Assembly (NCBI GenBank): GCA_964017235.1
Contig: OZ024927.1
Location: 57,541,293 to 57,605,292, forward strand
DNA from: Sabellastarte sp. h YS-2021
Lineage: Eukaryota > Annelida > Polychaeta > Sabellida > Sabellidae
Length of the DNA stretch: 64,000 nt
Direction of reading: 5' to 3'
Both the position numbers and the translations under genes were made by a program. The notes under the pieces are model-generated. The model did not search any database. It was given only the letters and a program-made list of their open reading frames with translations, and was not told the DNA's origin. Below, one piece after another: positions 23,129 through 35,294 of this stretch; positions within the stretch are counted from its first letter, which is position 1; each line of letters opens with the position of its first letter.

Positions 23129-24537
23129 GTAAGTAGTGACATGAAATCTTTAAAACTTGCATCAAGCAATTCTAAGAATCTTTTGATTTTAATGTAATGA
23201 GAGTGGGTGGGGCCAGACGAAAGCCAGAAGTGATTCAATTTTCAGAAAGATTGGGATCAAACTCTTGATATGAAAAAGTCCCGAATTTTTTGCTGTCCTA
23301 TTTTCAGTTATTTGGGGTTTGGTGTTGAGATTACTGGAAAAAATAATAACAAGCAGTATTTCAGTGAAATAACAATATTGAGGTATTCAACAGTCTTGGC
23401 AAAGGTTTGCCTAGTAGGAGTGCTTCCTAGTTGCCAATGCAGTTGATGTAACTGCACTGCCACAACAGTTGATTATTGAAAATTTTAATTTAATTTTATT
23501 TTAATTTAGAATCACTGGGCCTATGGGCTCAGATCCCCTTGGTTCAGATCCTGCTGGTTATATGTTATCTTGTACCAAATTTTATGTATATTTGGAAAAT
23601 TTAATTAATTTACAGCAGTGGTGTTGACAGAATACTGGTATTGTGATTTGCTTTTGGTTGAGTAGAAACATATAAGCAATGGCATTATAAAGAGTTAATT
23701 CCTGAACATTATCAAGATTTCACCCCTTTATAAACTATTAGCATTAACCTATTATCATAAACCTTTACCATTCTTTAGTGTTAATTGGTTCTCTTACTTA
23801 CTTACCATGTTTCTCTTTCCACAATGCCAATTATAGATGAATTACAAGATCTGATATTGACTGGTGAAAAAAATACCATGTCTAAATATAAACTGATTAC
23901 AAAATATTGCACTTTGATAGTTGAAATGTTCATTGCTATTTTATCCCTGGCCGAAAGATTAGGATACTTAGTGTTTACCATGGTCACACCACTGTCTATC
24001 TCAAACTGATTAAATTGCAAACATTTTAAAGTCATTTGTTACCAAGTGTAACTTTGGGCCAAAATTAATTTGCAAGAAAACTTATGTTTATTTGTACATA
24101 AATTGTAAACAAGGTAACATTCATAGCCTGTTGGAATAGATTGCCTATGATTTTCCCCCATTGAATTCCTCCCCAGTTAATTCCTCCCTTTTTTTCTGCA
24201 AGGGTATAAATTCCTCCCCATGGGGCATTGATTTCCCCCCTTTTTTATTTTCATAAAGTTATAGTTTTACAAATAAGTTTTTGCAAGTTTTTCCCAAACT
24301 GGAGAGGGTTATGTTACAAGAAGCCACAGTTATGGTTTTCCTAAACTGGAAATATGGAATATTCACCTATACTTGTGAAAATATGATATAATTACTTTAA
24401 ACTTAAAGTCTTGGTGCAATGTAATAACTTAATATGAAAAACTCATTTGAGAAAGTTTTTAGTACAGGAATAATATACTTTTTCAGATTTTATATACCTT
24501 CTCAATTTTATCACTTTAAGTTTCAACTTTTTGCTGT
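23129..24537. other. Intron 4, proximal part
   Basis: No gene is seen. Low-complexity C/T-rich tracts with repeated CCTCCCC lie at about 24150-24245. Small open frames at 23785 and 24434 lack recognisable homology. Confidence 0.5.
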
Positions 24538-24545
24538 GATGCAAG

Positions 24546-25636
24546 CAGACATGGGGTCAAATGCATTTGCATTTAAATGCATTTTAAATACTTTTCGAAA
24601 GTATTTGCATTTGAGATTTTCAAATGAAAAGTATTTGCATTTGAAAAAAATTCAAATACTTTTCAAATACATTGTGCAAATACAATTTATTCTGCAAGTG
24701 AATGAATTTGCTGCTTTTTCTTTCTTTTTGCAAAGCATATAATTTAAGTAATTATTTTATTATGATTAATGTAATGCATTGGTGAGCTCAATTTAGGCTT
24801 TTAATTAGTACATTTAATAAAAGTAATAGGTTAAAATATTTGAGCTTGTTGATTTACTAGATATTGCCAATATTAATATGCTTCTTTGAAAATATTTAGC
24901 TAATGAAGAAACATTCTATCAAAGACTGATTGATCTCTTAAAGTGATATTGCAATTAACATCAACAAGTTCAAAAACAATCCATTGTCCTGCAAATATAA
25001 ATGCAACTTACAATGGCAGTCCCATCATTGTGGATTTGTGTTTAAATACATAAGCTCAAAAGCAAGTATTCACTGATAGATTATTGGGAAGATTCAAGAT
25101 GTCAGGAAAGATTCAGCATGATGTTAGACAACACGTTTATGTTATGTATGTCCCTGATGAAAAAGTATTGTGTGAGGTGCATTTAGCATTGTTCTAGTGA
25201 ACTCAGTGGCTCAACAAAAGCAGCCACTAATCCCCTCACTTGAATGTTACAATATCAAGCATTTCCAATTAATGTTATTTTAAGGTAAAAGTTCAGTTCT
25301 TCATGAAGAAGGTATGTTATTGGAAAATAAATATCTCAGAAGTCATGAAATAATTTCAAAATGCAGCCTTTTTGAACATTGTAAATTAATTCATTTTTTC
25401 TTCAGATATTTTTTAAGATATGATATTGTACTTACTATTTACTTGTTGTAGCTCATTCCCACTGTATTAATTTACGTTACAATTTTCATATTTAATATAT
25501 TAATGTATGCTAATATATAAAATTTTAAGTATTTGAAAGTATTTGAAATACTTTTGAAAAGTATTTGCATTTGAAAAATTGAAAAGTATTTGCATTTGCA
25601 TTTAAATACTTTTAAAAGTATTTGACCCCAAGTCTG
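24546..25636. mobile_element. hAT-type element, 1091 bp, TSD GATGCAAG/GGTGCAAG
   Basis: Terminal inverted repeats CAGACATGGGGTCAAAT and ATTTGACCCCAAGTCTG are flanked by an 8-bp duplication with one mismatch (24538-24545, 25637-25644). Both subterminal zones are packed with AAGTATTTGCATTTG-like motifs in both orientations, typical of hAT ends. The interior (about 24700-25500) has no transposase reading frame, so it is non-autonomous. Confidence 0.82.
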
Positions 25637-25958
25637 GGTGCAAGAATGGCTTTATTTCTCTTTAGCGTACTAAGAGCCCTCTGGATTCTTGTAATGTGTG
25701 ATTTAAATTATATTGAATTTTAAGACAACAAAATTCCTTTACTTTTATTGTGATATCCTGATGAGCATCTTTTTCTGTAAGTCTATGTTGTAGCTGGTAT
25801 TCTCTTCTGAATATATCTGAGGAATGTAAAGATTGCCATATTATGTGGAATTCACGACTGGTGCTACCACTCAAAGTCCTGAATCAAGCCAAAAAAATTG
25901 TGTGGAATTTTAGCATTCACTGAAATTCTGAAACAGTTTGGATAAATATGCTTGGAAG

Positions 25959-26379
25959 TAGTGTTGGGACGATTAGACGAATGGTCGATTATTCGTCGGT
26001 GACAGTGTACAAAGACGGTCGGTCATTGTCGTTTTCTAATAATCGAATTTTCAGCTTAAATCTTACCTTTCCTACTGTGCCTCAATATCCACGTATTTTT
26101 AACGTATTTTAGGTATTTTTACTTAATAAACTGTCAGTTGTATCTTGAATTTCGAGTTTGTTTATATCTACCACCATATTTACAGGAAGTGGGTACTTTT
26201 GGTAGATTCTAAATGTCAGAACACCGTTATTCTTACCGGATTGACCTATACTTTATCCCGGAAAGTGTTTCTTAATTAATGATCAACAATGGAGTAAAAT
26301 AATCGATTGGGGGTCGATCATTGGTCGGTTAAATGGACGAATAATCGACCCTGAAAGTTGGAGGCGAGTCCCAACACTA
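25959..26379. mobile_element. hAT-type MITE, 421 bp, TSD CTTGGAAG
   Basis: A perfect 8-bp duplication CTTGGAAG (25951-25958, 26380-26387) encloses ends TAGTGTTGGGACGATTAGAC and GCGAGTCCCAACACTA. Its interior matches the MITE at 1829-2248 in reverse orientation. It is non-coding. Confidence 0.88.
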
Positions 26380-26449
26380 CTTGGAAGTGTCAATAAAATT
26401 ACATATTTAAACAAAAAATTATTGTCTCACTCTCGTGTTTTAAAGTAAA

Positions 26450-27060
26450 ACAAGACTACTGCCGAAGTGGATATCTCCTGCCTTAGGATTAGTAATTATG
26501 GAGTATTAAGGGAAATATAAGGCCTTTGTAGTCAGATGACCCACTTGACAATGAAGAAGGGGTCAAAGTCAGCAATTGGAAAAGAATCTCAGGCCATGAC
26601 TTGATTGACTTCCTACTAGTTATTTTCACATTTGGAACCCCATGGAGCAATGAAAAGAGACATATAAGGCCTTTTTATTAAGATAACCCCATGTGATATG
26701 AAACATGTGATATGACGGCCATTTTGTTTTTGAAACCCAATTGAAATACTATCATGCTAGCTTTCCTAACCATGTATCTTTTGTGCAAATTTGATGAAGC
26801 TAGTTGCAATATTTCAAGATTTATAGCATCTTTATTATTTTCAAACAATTGGCTATGGCGGACATTTTGTTGGTTTTTCAAAATGAGGCCAAAATTTTGC
26901 ATAGACTTGTTTTCATAACCTTAAACATTCCCTGGAAATTTGGTGAAGATATCTGTATAAATGAATGAGATATTAAGGTTTATGTAAAAATGTGAGGAAC
27001 TGATGCACGGGCAGACAGACGCACAACCATGGCTTTTGGCTGCTGGTGGGAGATAATAAG
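26450..27060 (-). repeat. Degenerate tandem-core sequence, minus strand
   Basis: Diverged units read on the minus strand resemble the post-core region of F4 (motif around GGCCTTATATCTCCCTTAT). On the plus strand AAATATAAGGCCTTTGTAG and GAGACATATAAGGCCTTTTT recur, with ATGGCGGACATTTTGTTGG. No termini were recognised. Probably an old element remnant. Confidence 0.45.
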
Positions 27061-28079
27061 GGGGTTTGGTCACATTTTATATATACTGTGGTAGTTTTCT
27101 CATGTTTTACTCACTTCACATACTCTTGTGACTTGTATAAATTCCAGTGCACCTGTCTCAGATTATTTGCTTGTCAGTCCCCCAAGCATCAATAATTCAG
27201 TGCCTGTGAAGCCGTGAAGAAAGCTGGTGATCAAAGTACCAAGTGGCAACAAAGTTGTTTTCATATGTTGAAGAAACGTAATAAAAATGTAATTGATTGA
27301 TGTATCAAAGAGGGGAATTGAAGTCTGAGTTTTCGGTGTTAGATCTTACCTAATCTGCAGTTTCAATTTATTTATTCTTGTGGTGCAGGAAATACCAAAT
27401 AAAGGAACTTTTCATTTGTTTCAAGGTTTCTTTTTTACATGTTCTGGTTTTTTCCAGATTAATTAGTTGCTCCCTATTAAACGGCATTTTAAGGAAGTAC
27501 ATTTCCAATATTATTATGTGGCATTAATTTGTCTACAAGTTATATAAATATTTTTCACAATCAGACAGTTGGGTGAAATTACTTATAAATAACCTTCGCT
27601 TTGATTAGATTGTCTTGTTTTTAATAAATTTCAAGCTATGATTTTTATGGATGATGACAGGTACAAAAAATCTGTATGATTGGAATGTGTTGATAAAGGT
27701 AAAGTATTCTACTTCCAAGAAATCAGTTGTAATTTTAAGAAATTGAATCATGTTTAGTGTTCAATTTCGTTACCAGGTCCGAACATGTAGGGTTTGCAAA
27801 ACTTCATCACTAAGGGTGTGACAGATACAAGTAATTGGGGTTGATTGTTCTCAGATGATAAATCAGCTCGATATCGAGCCCTTGCAAAGTTTAATATGTA
27901 CCTTGGCAGGCAACATTATGGTGGTTCCCATGAACAAAAAAACATGAAACAGCCTAGAACCATAAGAATTAGCTGATGTACAAAAGTAGTGAATATCTAG
28001 TCAAAAATGGTGCTTTATGTAACCAAGTAATATGTGTGATTAACATTTTATTGCATGAAAACATAACCAGTTCAGTAGT
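27061..28079. other. Intron 4, nothing recognised
   Basis: AT-rich single-copy-looking intron sequence with no supported feature. Confidence 0.5.
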
Positions 28080-28640
28080 ATTTTTATGTGTATGCAAGTA
28101 CTCAACCCTTAAAATTAAAACACTGGGACAAATAATAAGGGAGATATAAAGCCTTTTTAGTATGATGATTCCACTTGACCTTAAAGGGTCAAAATTCAAA
28201 TTTGACACAAGGAGAAGATTTACAGGCCATGATTGATAAGGGAGATATATGGCCTTTTTATTATGATAACCCCACTTTAACTTGAAGTAAGGGTCAAAGT
28301 TCAAATTTAACACTTGGAAAAGATTTACAGTCCATGATTTTGTACAAGTTATTTTCATATTCTGACTCCCTAGGTTCAATGATAAAGGAGATATAACACC
28401 TTTTTAAGCTGATGACCTCCATTTAACCTTAAAGATACGATATAGTAGCCATTTCATTTTTGAAACGAGGCCAAAATTACTCCCAGTCAAGATTTTCTGG
28501 TCTTATACATTTTTTTGTAAATCTGATAAAGCTTGCAGTAATATGTTAAGTTTTAGAACATGTTAATTTTTTTCAAACAATCTTATATATTGGCCATTTT
28601 TTTTCAAAATGAGCCCAAATCTTTTTGCAGACACATTTTC
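28080..28640 (-). repeat. Degenerate tandem-core sequence, minus strand
   Basis: Repeats of AAGGGAGATATAAAGCCTTT, AAGGGAGATATATGGCCTTT and AAAGGAGATATAACACCTTT occur about 110-130 bp apart, each followed by a CACTTGACCTT-like motif. It is the same type of sequence as 26450-27060. An open frame on the minus strand (27969-28379) follows the repeat and is unlikely to be a gene. Confidence 0.5.
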
Positions 28641-28839
28641 AGAGCTATAAATTTTCTCTTTACGTTTGAAGACAGGACATATGGAGATTTATATAAAAAA
28701 AATTACAAAGTAAAAATATGTATAATCACAGTCAAGGGACATAATTACATGTACTGTAAACAAGCACTATTAGAATGAAATTGAGGCAGAGGCAGTGAAA
28801 TAAGAAGTGTGACTTATACATAAGGCAGAGGATATTTAC

Positions 28840-29210
28840 ACCATGGTGGTGTACCCGAGGTAGAATTCAGTGCTTGTGGACATCAAGGTGTTATACCCAA
28901 GGTAGAATTCAGTGCTTGCGTACTCCACGGTGGTGTAGCCAAGGTAGAATTCAGTGCTTGCGTACTCCACGGTGGTGTACCCAAGGTAGAATTCAGTCCT
29001 TGCGTACACCACGGTGGTGTAGCCAAGGTGGACTTCATTCATTGTGTACACCAGGGTACAATGTACAACTGGTGGAATTTATTTATTTGGTACACCATGG
29101 TAGTATATTCAAGGTAGAATTCTTTGCTTGCATACACCAAAATTGGTTTCCAGTCGTGGTGTACCCAAGAGTACTTTCCTATGTTGCGTGCACTGCAGTG
29201 GTGTAAATAA
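28840..29210. repeat. Minisatellite, 42-bp unit
   Basis: TAGAATTCAGTGCTTG-type motifs recur at 28861, 28903, 28945 and 28987, exactly every 42 bp. More divergent units continue to about 29200. Because 42 is a multiple of three, both strands carry spurious open frames (YTTVEYASTEFYLG-like repeats). Confidence 0.9.
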
Positions 29211-29248
29211 CCACTTTGTATACATAAAGAGGCCTATTCCATTTCTGC

Positions 29249-29431
29249 CAGTTCTTGAATACACAGTTATTGTTTGAGGCCACAAGCTAGACCTGGGCTA
29301 AGAGCCTAAGACTGATCACCTTGGTCGGCGCACCTTTTGAGGGTGTTGTGGTAAGCGCCGAAACACCCAGTGATGGAGGACACCACCTGATGACAGGTCT
29401 AGCTGCACAATAACTGTGTATTCAAGAACTG
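29249..29431. mobile_element. Fold-back element with perfect 25-bp TIRs
   Basis: The arms 29249-29273 and 29407-29431 are exact inverted copies (starting CAGTTCTTGAATACACAG). Additional pairing lies further in (GCTAGACCT / AGGTCTAGC, GGTCGGCGC / GCGCCGA). The flanking direct repeat TTCCATTTCTGC is at 29237-29248 and 29432-29443, and 12 to 15 bp can be counted depending on the boundary. The 12-bp-plus duplication is longer than usual for cut-and-paste elements. The class is unknown. Confidence 0.7.
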
Positions 29432-30029
29432 TTCCATTTCTGCCAGTGTAGTTTACGATTGGTATACGATTGTAAATATTAAAAAAATGCACAATCCAGG
29501 GATGTAGTTTATGATAGGTTTATGGTGGGTTTAACATGTATAAGATCTCATCCAGTTAGCATTAAGATTAAGGCAGAGTTTGCCACACATTTTCCCTGAA
29601 AAGTTTACTATTGGTTTACGATATCATAGGTTTACCATTTATGAGCCTTAAGTTAGACTTAAGATTGCTATAAGATGGAAAAGATTGCTTTGCAACTGTT
29701 AAGGTAAGTTTATGATCGCTATAAAATTTTAAAAATTGCTGTACGAGTGTAAGATAGGTTTAAGATCGCTGTAATCTGATAAAGATGGGAATAAGATTGG
29801 TTGACGATTGGTTTACGATGTTATAAATATGATCAGAATAGGCAAAGGTTTGTGATAATTTCAAACAGTTTGAATTTCTCATCAACTGTTACAAGTAATA
29901 AGTACAGTATTTTCTGTACAGGATCTCTGTACAATAGCTTTAAGATCATTAAGATGTAAAAGATTCAGTTCCCGATTCCTAAAAATTGATAATTGGGAGC
30001 AGGGTTTATGATGTATTGCAGAAATGGAA
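29432..30029. mobile_element. Possible larger inverted-repeat element
   Basis: TTCCATTTCTGC at 29432 (and 29237) has an inverted partner, GCAGAAATGGAA, at 30018-30029. The interior holds many GTTTACGATTGG / GTTTAAGATCGC variants, an internal degenerate repeat of about 20-50 nt. The fold-back at 29249 probably inserted into its left end. Confidence 0.4.
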
Positions 30030-30790
30030 CAGTCCCATAAAATTCCACTAAATTTATATTACCATTTATTACAGAGATGAGAAATCTCAGTGAATAAGAG
30101 CATTCTACGGAATGCCAGTTATCTCTCACTCTCCAGAGGCTACATGTTTTTCTCCCTTTTACAGCAAAATGATAGTGGCAATCTTGAGTAAAGCAAATCT
30201 AATGTTCCTTACACTTATTCAGTATAAGTCAGTGTGTATACTTTACATGAATTGAAACTTTACAAAATCTCACTGTAAACCAGCACCAATTTGTGAGGTT
30301 AATATTTTGTATTTTTCTTGTTGCTGTTTGTTGAGAGTAAATTATTTTATATTAGATTCACAGTCGAGGTCACTTGAATTTGTTTTGCAAGAAAGCGTCC
30401 TTAAATTCCAATGCAATAAAATCTTATAACCAGCGTTTAGTTTTTAGAGGAAATGTAAAGCATTATTTCGTTTCTTGCTGCATATTTACTATGTTGTTTG
30501 TTTCTCAATAAAAACCGGTTTTAGTCAAGATATAAACAATCAGATTATGTGTCTAAGGTCATACCAGACAACATTATTATTTATTTCTTGATCAGATTTC
30601 AAATTGCCATCATTAGATTGGCATCGTGACTGTTCCTGAAATAGCTGGTTTTTGTGAGCTGAAGCAGGTCTACTATAAATGCTCCACTGATAGTTCTGTT
30701 AATACTTCAAGATCTATACAGGAAACATTTGCCCATGTTCCTTGTGTCATCACCACCATTATAGTACATGTATTTGTGTCAGTTTTATTT
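30030..30790. other. Intron 4, nothing recognised
   Basis: Intron sequence without a supported gene or repeat. A short open frame at 30626 runs into the F4 terminus and has no homology that I recognise. Confidence 0.5.
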
Positions 30791-30792
30791 TT

Positions 30793-32105
30793 AACCCCAG
30801 CCTATAAAGGCTGGGGTTATAGTCGTCACCTGCGCCGACCGGGGGGGCAGGGGCGGCGGGCATAAAGCTTGTTGGTGTTCCACAGCGTAAACCCATTCAC
30901 AGATTTTCACCAAATTTACCCCACGAGGATCCAGAACTGATTAGGTTTTAGGGTGTATCCGGTAACAACTATTGCCATGGTAACACTTTAATGATTTTTT
31001 TTTGGTCTTAAACTTTGTGGACGTTTCAGAGCCCAAGCCCGTGCATGGATTTTCACCAAATTTTCAGGGTATGTTTACCCCATGAGGATCTAGAACTGAT
31101 TAGGTTTTGGGGGTATACGGTAACAACTGTTGCCATGGCAATACTTTTACAATTTTTTGGTCTTAAACTTTGTGGGTGTTACACAGCCTAAACCCCTGCA
31201 TGGATTTTCACCAAATATTCAGAGTATGCTTACCCCAAGAGGATCTAGTGCTGATTAGGTTTTAGGGGGTATCTGGTCACAACTGTTGCTATTGCAACAC
31301 TTTGAATAATTTAGGGTTTTAAGTTATAACATTTGTGGGTGTTCCACAACCTAAATCGCTGCATGGATTTTCACCAAATTTTCAGGATATGTTAACCTAA
31401 ACAGGATCTACAGATGAGTAGGTTTGGGAGGGTATCAGACAACACCTGTTGCCATGGCAGCACTATAAATAATTTCGGTCTTAAAATTCTTAATTTAGAA
31501 AGGGGCGCTATTAAAGTGATGTTACCACAGTTGCCTATCTTCACCAGATTTGCAGAACATATTTATGACTGTGAAAACATGTCTGTAAAAACTTATGGTA
31601 CTCATTTTAAAAAACATCATGGCTGCCATAGCCTATTTACTAGAAAATCATTGACATGTTCTTAAATTTAAAATATTGCAGCTAGCTGTGTCAGATTTGC
31701 ACAAAATGGCTAGGAAAGCTTGCCTGATAGAATTTTGGCCTTGTTTTGAAAACAAAATGGCTGCCTTATCTCCTTTGTTGGAATGAGAAAACAACTTCTT
31801 GGAAATCGTGGTCTGCAAATCTTTTGCAAGTGTCGAATTTGACCTTTGATCCCTGCTTCAAGGTCATGTAGTGTCATCTTGTTAAAGGGGCTTTATATCT
31901 CCCTTATAATTGGTTCTAGGCCATCAAAATATGAAAATAACTTGTTAGAAATCATGGCCTGTGAATATTACATCTGACAACATATAATCGATTCTGTATA
32001 CTTCTTACAACTGAAGTTGTTCCTAAGATTTTCCCAAATCTCAAAGTTGTTGCCCATTTAGTTATACCCGCGGGCTGGGGTTCTTGCCTGCCGAGGCTGG
32101 CTATT
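30793..32105 (+). mobile_element. F4 Helentron-like element, copy 2 (best ends)
   Basis: The 5' terminal hairpin AACCCCAGCC-TATAAA-GGCTGGGGTT is perfect (10-bp arms). A GC-rich leader and four roughly 156-bp core units (TGGATTTTCACCAAATTTTC) follow, then a downstream non-tandem part. Near the 3' end the inverse of the 5' terminus occurs (GGCTGGGGTT, 32073-32082), then the small stem GCCTGCCGAGGC and TGGCTATTTTT. This copy shows the F4 architecture most clearly. Confidence 0.75.
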
Positions 32106-32906
32106 TTTTTTCCTATTACATTCCTAAGACCAAAACTTTATATGCATGTCTGGTCCTTTCAGTTTATGAAAAAAATTGTTTCAATTTATGTGGCTTTTGC
32201 TCAGATGAAACTTTTTTCATTGCCCTACCCCCACCCAAAAAAGACATAGGTTTCTCAACAGTAGAGGAAGACAGATGACAATTTTATATCTCCATTGATT
32301 TAGGCGAACTGTTTCCATAGAATCATTGAAGACTAGTGATGAGCAGTAAAAGGCATTTGTTACCCAGAACTGGTCGTGAAAAATTTTGTTAAGATTAGAC
32401 ATATCACTGTAAAGTGTAAACATCACCTTTCTTTGCAATAAAAAGGTCCCCCCATATTTTTGGATTGGATTTTAGCTATTAATTCCCCCAGCTGCCTCAA
32501 AGCAGATTTTCAGAAGCCTTTGGTGACGGTCTCTTTTAAAGCCTGTGGTCAGACTAAGTTTTATATTTTTGATAAATTTCCTCTGTCTAATTTTCTATTG
32601 AGATCTGCAAACACAGATGTTTGCTGCTCATGGGATTCTGTGTCACTGAAAATATATATTTTTGTCAATTTCTTTTTTCTATATTTTCTGACATACAAAT
32701 CTTTTTATATATTTCATCAGGTTTGTAGAAGCTATTGCTTGGTGAAAATCTTCAAAACTTTTGTCAAATTGAAGCTGTATGTTTATAATTCTTTTCTCAC
32801 TATGTCTGTTTGTTTGTTTATAGATCTGCAGAAGCTGATGCTTCATCACTGATAGTCCATGTAACTGATGTTTTATATTTGTGAAAACTTGCCTCAATAT
32901 TTACAG
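32106..32906. other. Intron 4, distal part with duplicated acceptor sequence
   Basis: No gene is seen. Contains a copy of the exon 5 start at 32822-32842 (listed separately) and weaker look-alikes at about 32603 and 32725. Open frames here have no recognised homology. Confidence 0.5.
32822..32842 (+). repeat. Duplicate of exon 5 acceptor and first codons
   Basis: The 21-nt stretch AG+ATCTGCAGAAGCTGATGCT here is identical to 32905-32925, which spans the true exon 5 acceptor. It is preceded by a T-rich tract (GTTTGTTTGTTTATAG) at least as good as the real one. Splicing here would reach TGA after nine codons. It is therefore a decoy or poison-exon candidate, or a simple local duplication. Confidence 0.7.
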
Positions 32907-33091
32907 ATCTGCAGAAGCTGATGCTGGTTGCTGAGAGTCTGTGCACATTGATGTTTCCATTTTCCTGGCAGCATGTCTATGTGCCCATCCTCCCTGCCTC
33001 CCTTGTTCACTTCCTGGATGCCCCAGTCCCCTTCATCATGGGTCTGAATTACATCACTGATGACGACAGCCTCACTGACCTTTGTTCCAAG
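32907..33091 (+). CDS. DENND5: DENND5 coding exon 5 (cDENN)
   Basis: This 185-nt exon encodes [20 protein letters not shown], then [20 protein letters not shown] and [20 protein letters not shown]. It is the hallmark cDENN segment, where human has [45 protein letters not shown]. It enters in phase 1 (Asp codon split with exon 4) and leaves in phase 0 after AAG. The acceptor is AATATTTACAG; the donor GTAGAG is weaker than average. The 5' end of the exon is duplicated 83 nt upstream. Residues about 288-349. Confidence 0.97.
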
Positions 33092-33544
33092 GTAGAGTCC
33101 CAAGAAATAAACACACTTCATTATGGTGCTGTTTAGTGAAAACCCTTGCAGAGTTAGGTTTTTCCGGAAAAAACAACCCGTAAAAAGTAAAAGCTATTTA
33201 TTTTCAACCCACTGAAATGGTTATAAAGCTAACAAGTATAAGCAAATATAAATAAATTACAAAAGCTTTAATTGATTTGCAATATACTTATGAATGGAAT
33301 GCAAAACCAGGTTCTACACTTCCCATATTTCTGCTGGTGCCACCTCCGTTATTTTTAAGGTTAAAGGTAATAGCCATTTTATTAAATAACTCTTCTAAAA
33401 GCACATCATGGTTCTTTCTTCTATATGGGTTACATGTCATATATACATTTTGATAACTTATGACGTGTACTAAATTAGACATACCTGTTTTTTGTCAAAT
33501 TTCCACTTTCGGGAACTAGTTTAAAGTCTGCATTCAACCAGAAC
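33092..33544. other. Intron 5, nothing recognised
   Basis: Intron sequence with no supported feature before the LINE remnant. Confidence 0.5.
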
Positions 33545-34100
33545 AATAATTTTAGTGTGGAGACATATTTCCAAAGTTTGTTGCATGTGCTATTACCTTC
33601 TGCAGGAACTCCATAGAATCACTAGGTATCTCACCCACGAAATGGCAGTGATGGTGGTTAATGCCATGGTCAGTAGTCGCCTGGAGTACTGCAACTCCTT
33701 GCTCTATCATATAACAAAGAGAAACTTTGGTAGACTCTAGAGAGTCCAAAAAATATTTTGTCACATTATGTGCAAGCTAAAGAGGTTTAGTCATGTTATA
33801 CCATTTTTGACTAAACTACACTGACTCCCCATTGAGTATTGCATACTATTTAAATAGAACCTCCTTGCATACAAAGCAATAAATTTGAACCAATCTCCAT
33901 TTCATTCACCTCTATCAAGTGTAGTGACCTCACACAGGGCAGCTGCCTTTCAGTTTCCTTAACCAGACCAAACAAAAGCATGGAAAATTTTACAATTTTA
34001 CAGTAGCTGCTCTTGCTGAAAGGAACAAGCTCCCTCAAGCCATTAGAACCCAAGATAGTGTCAGTTTGTTCATCTCAAAGGTTTTTAAGGTTGTCATTTT
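33545..34100 (+). mobile_element. Decayed LINE reverse transcriptase fragment (CR1/L2/Jockey group)
   Basis: The frame at 33555-33740 reads …ITRYLTHEMAVMVVNAMVSS, then RLEYCNSLLYHITKRNFGRL. It matches the C-terminal reverse transcriptase consensus of these LINEs (I.RYLT….LV.ALV.SRLDYCNSLLYG). The next bases continue the family pattern (…RVQK…, FLTKLH.LPIEYCILFK, NLLAYKAIN, HRAAAF) but with in-frame stops (for example directly after GRL and within the LH-LPIEY block) and frame changes. It is an old, inactive fragment without 5' or 3' ends. Confidence 0.8.
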
Positions 34101-34149
34101 TTTCACACAAAATTTATACTTTCTACGAAAGAGTGGGCCAACATGACAT

Positions 34150-34480
34150 TTTTTCTTTATCTCGATTTATCGAGTTAGTAAGTGGATAAATCGACTTAAC
34201 TATCTCAATTTATTGAGATACTAACTCGATAAACTGACATAGCTATCTCGATTTATCAAGTTAGTATCTTGATAAATCAAGTTAGTTATCTCGATTTATC
34301 CACTTACTAACTCGATAAATCGACTTAGCTATCTCAATTTTTATCGAGTTAGTATCTCAATAAATTGAGTTAGTTATCTCGATAAATCGAGTTAGATATT
34401 TCGATTTATCGACTTACTAACTCGATAAATATACTTAGCTATCTTGCTTTATCGACTTAGTAACTCAATAAAGGTATTTC
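34150..34480. repeat. Palindromic minisatellite, ~43-bp units (left block)
   Basis: The units read TATCTCGATTTATCGAGTTA…TCGATAAATCGACTTAGC, about 43 bp each. Each is built from dyads (CGATTTATCG, TCGATAAATCGA), and seven to eight units are present. A second block lies at 35295-35470. Nearly any stretch can fold back on itself. Confidence 0.85.
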
Positions 34481-35294
34481 AATATTACATAGATGTTTCA
34501 CCTTGAATTGCTAGTAAACAGAAGCCATGACTTTGACCCGCAATGTAATCTAATAGAACCTTTATAGCATCTAATCTCCCAACAAGACAACTGCCTTTTT
34601 AAATGTAATCTACCCTGTTGCTAATTATCACTTAAGAAGTAAACTAATATGAATAAGTGTCTAAACAAGTGTCTATGTGTCAGTCACACTTTTGAAACAA
34701 ACAAAACATGATCATAGAAATTATTCACCATTATTTGCAAATCAGGGGAACAAGGTTACAATTAAAGGATGCTAACCTGATACAGGTATACCCAATGTAC
34801 TTTTCATAAATAAATGCTAGCCCTAGAGTCTGACATCTGATCTAGATTAAGCACTGTAAAAGTATTCTTATTGCATCACTTTTTTTTTTTTTTTTTTTGG
34901 GGGGGGGGGGAGTTTGCAGGTGCCAAGTTTTAAGTTGCCCATATTGCTGAGAGCTGATTTGTCAAAGGGCCAATTTGTCCAGCCCCCTGTTTATGCGTTC
35001 TTATAATGCCCTGTATCTCCTTTGGGATCTGAAAACTTATGGTAACATGTGGTCTGAATCTTTTGGTGGGTTCACATTTGACCTTGGTCCCCTCCTTTAA
35101 GCCCTATTATGGTCCTTGATATATAATGCCTAGGGTACCTTAAAATTGTTATTAGAGGTTTTTGATGTGAAAACATACATCAAACCACATTGCATAAATA
35201 TCTTAATGGGGCATATTTGACCTTGGAGACTACTTTCAAGGTCTAATGTGGTCCTTCATACTTTGAATGCCATGTACCTCCTTTATAATTGGTC
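34481..35294. other. Spacer between palindromic blocks, with T18G12 tract
   Basis: A run of about 18 T followed by about 12 G lies at about 34881-34911. From about 34990 to 35300 diverged core units related to F1 appear (CACATTTGACCTTGGTCCCC, GGGGCATATTTGACCTTGG). No gene is seen. Confidence 0.5.

Noticed and set aside
28836-29206. Open frames on both strands with 14-residue repeats
   Set aside because: A 42-bp minisatellite keeps frames open on both strands by arithmetic; no signal, start context or homology.
30793-32105. Considered as an LTR-type or cut-and-paste element because of end similarity
   Set aside because: The end match is inverted and subterminal on the right, there is no target duplication, and no retroviral or transposase frames; it fits the Helentron-like pattern better.
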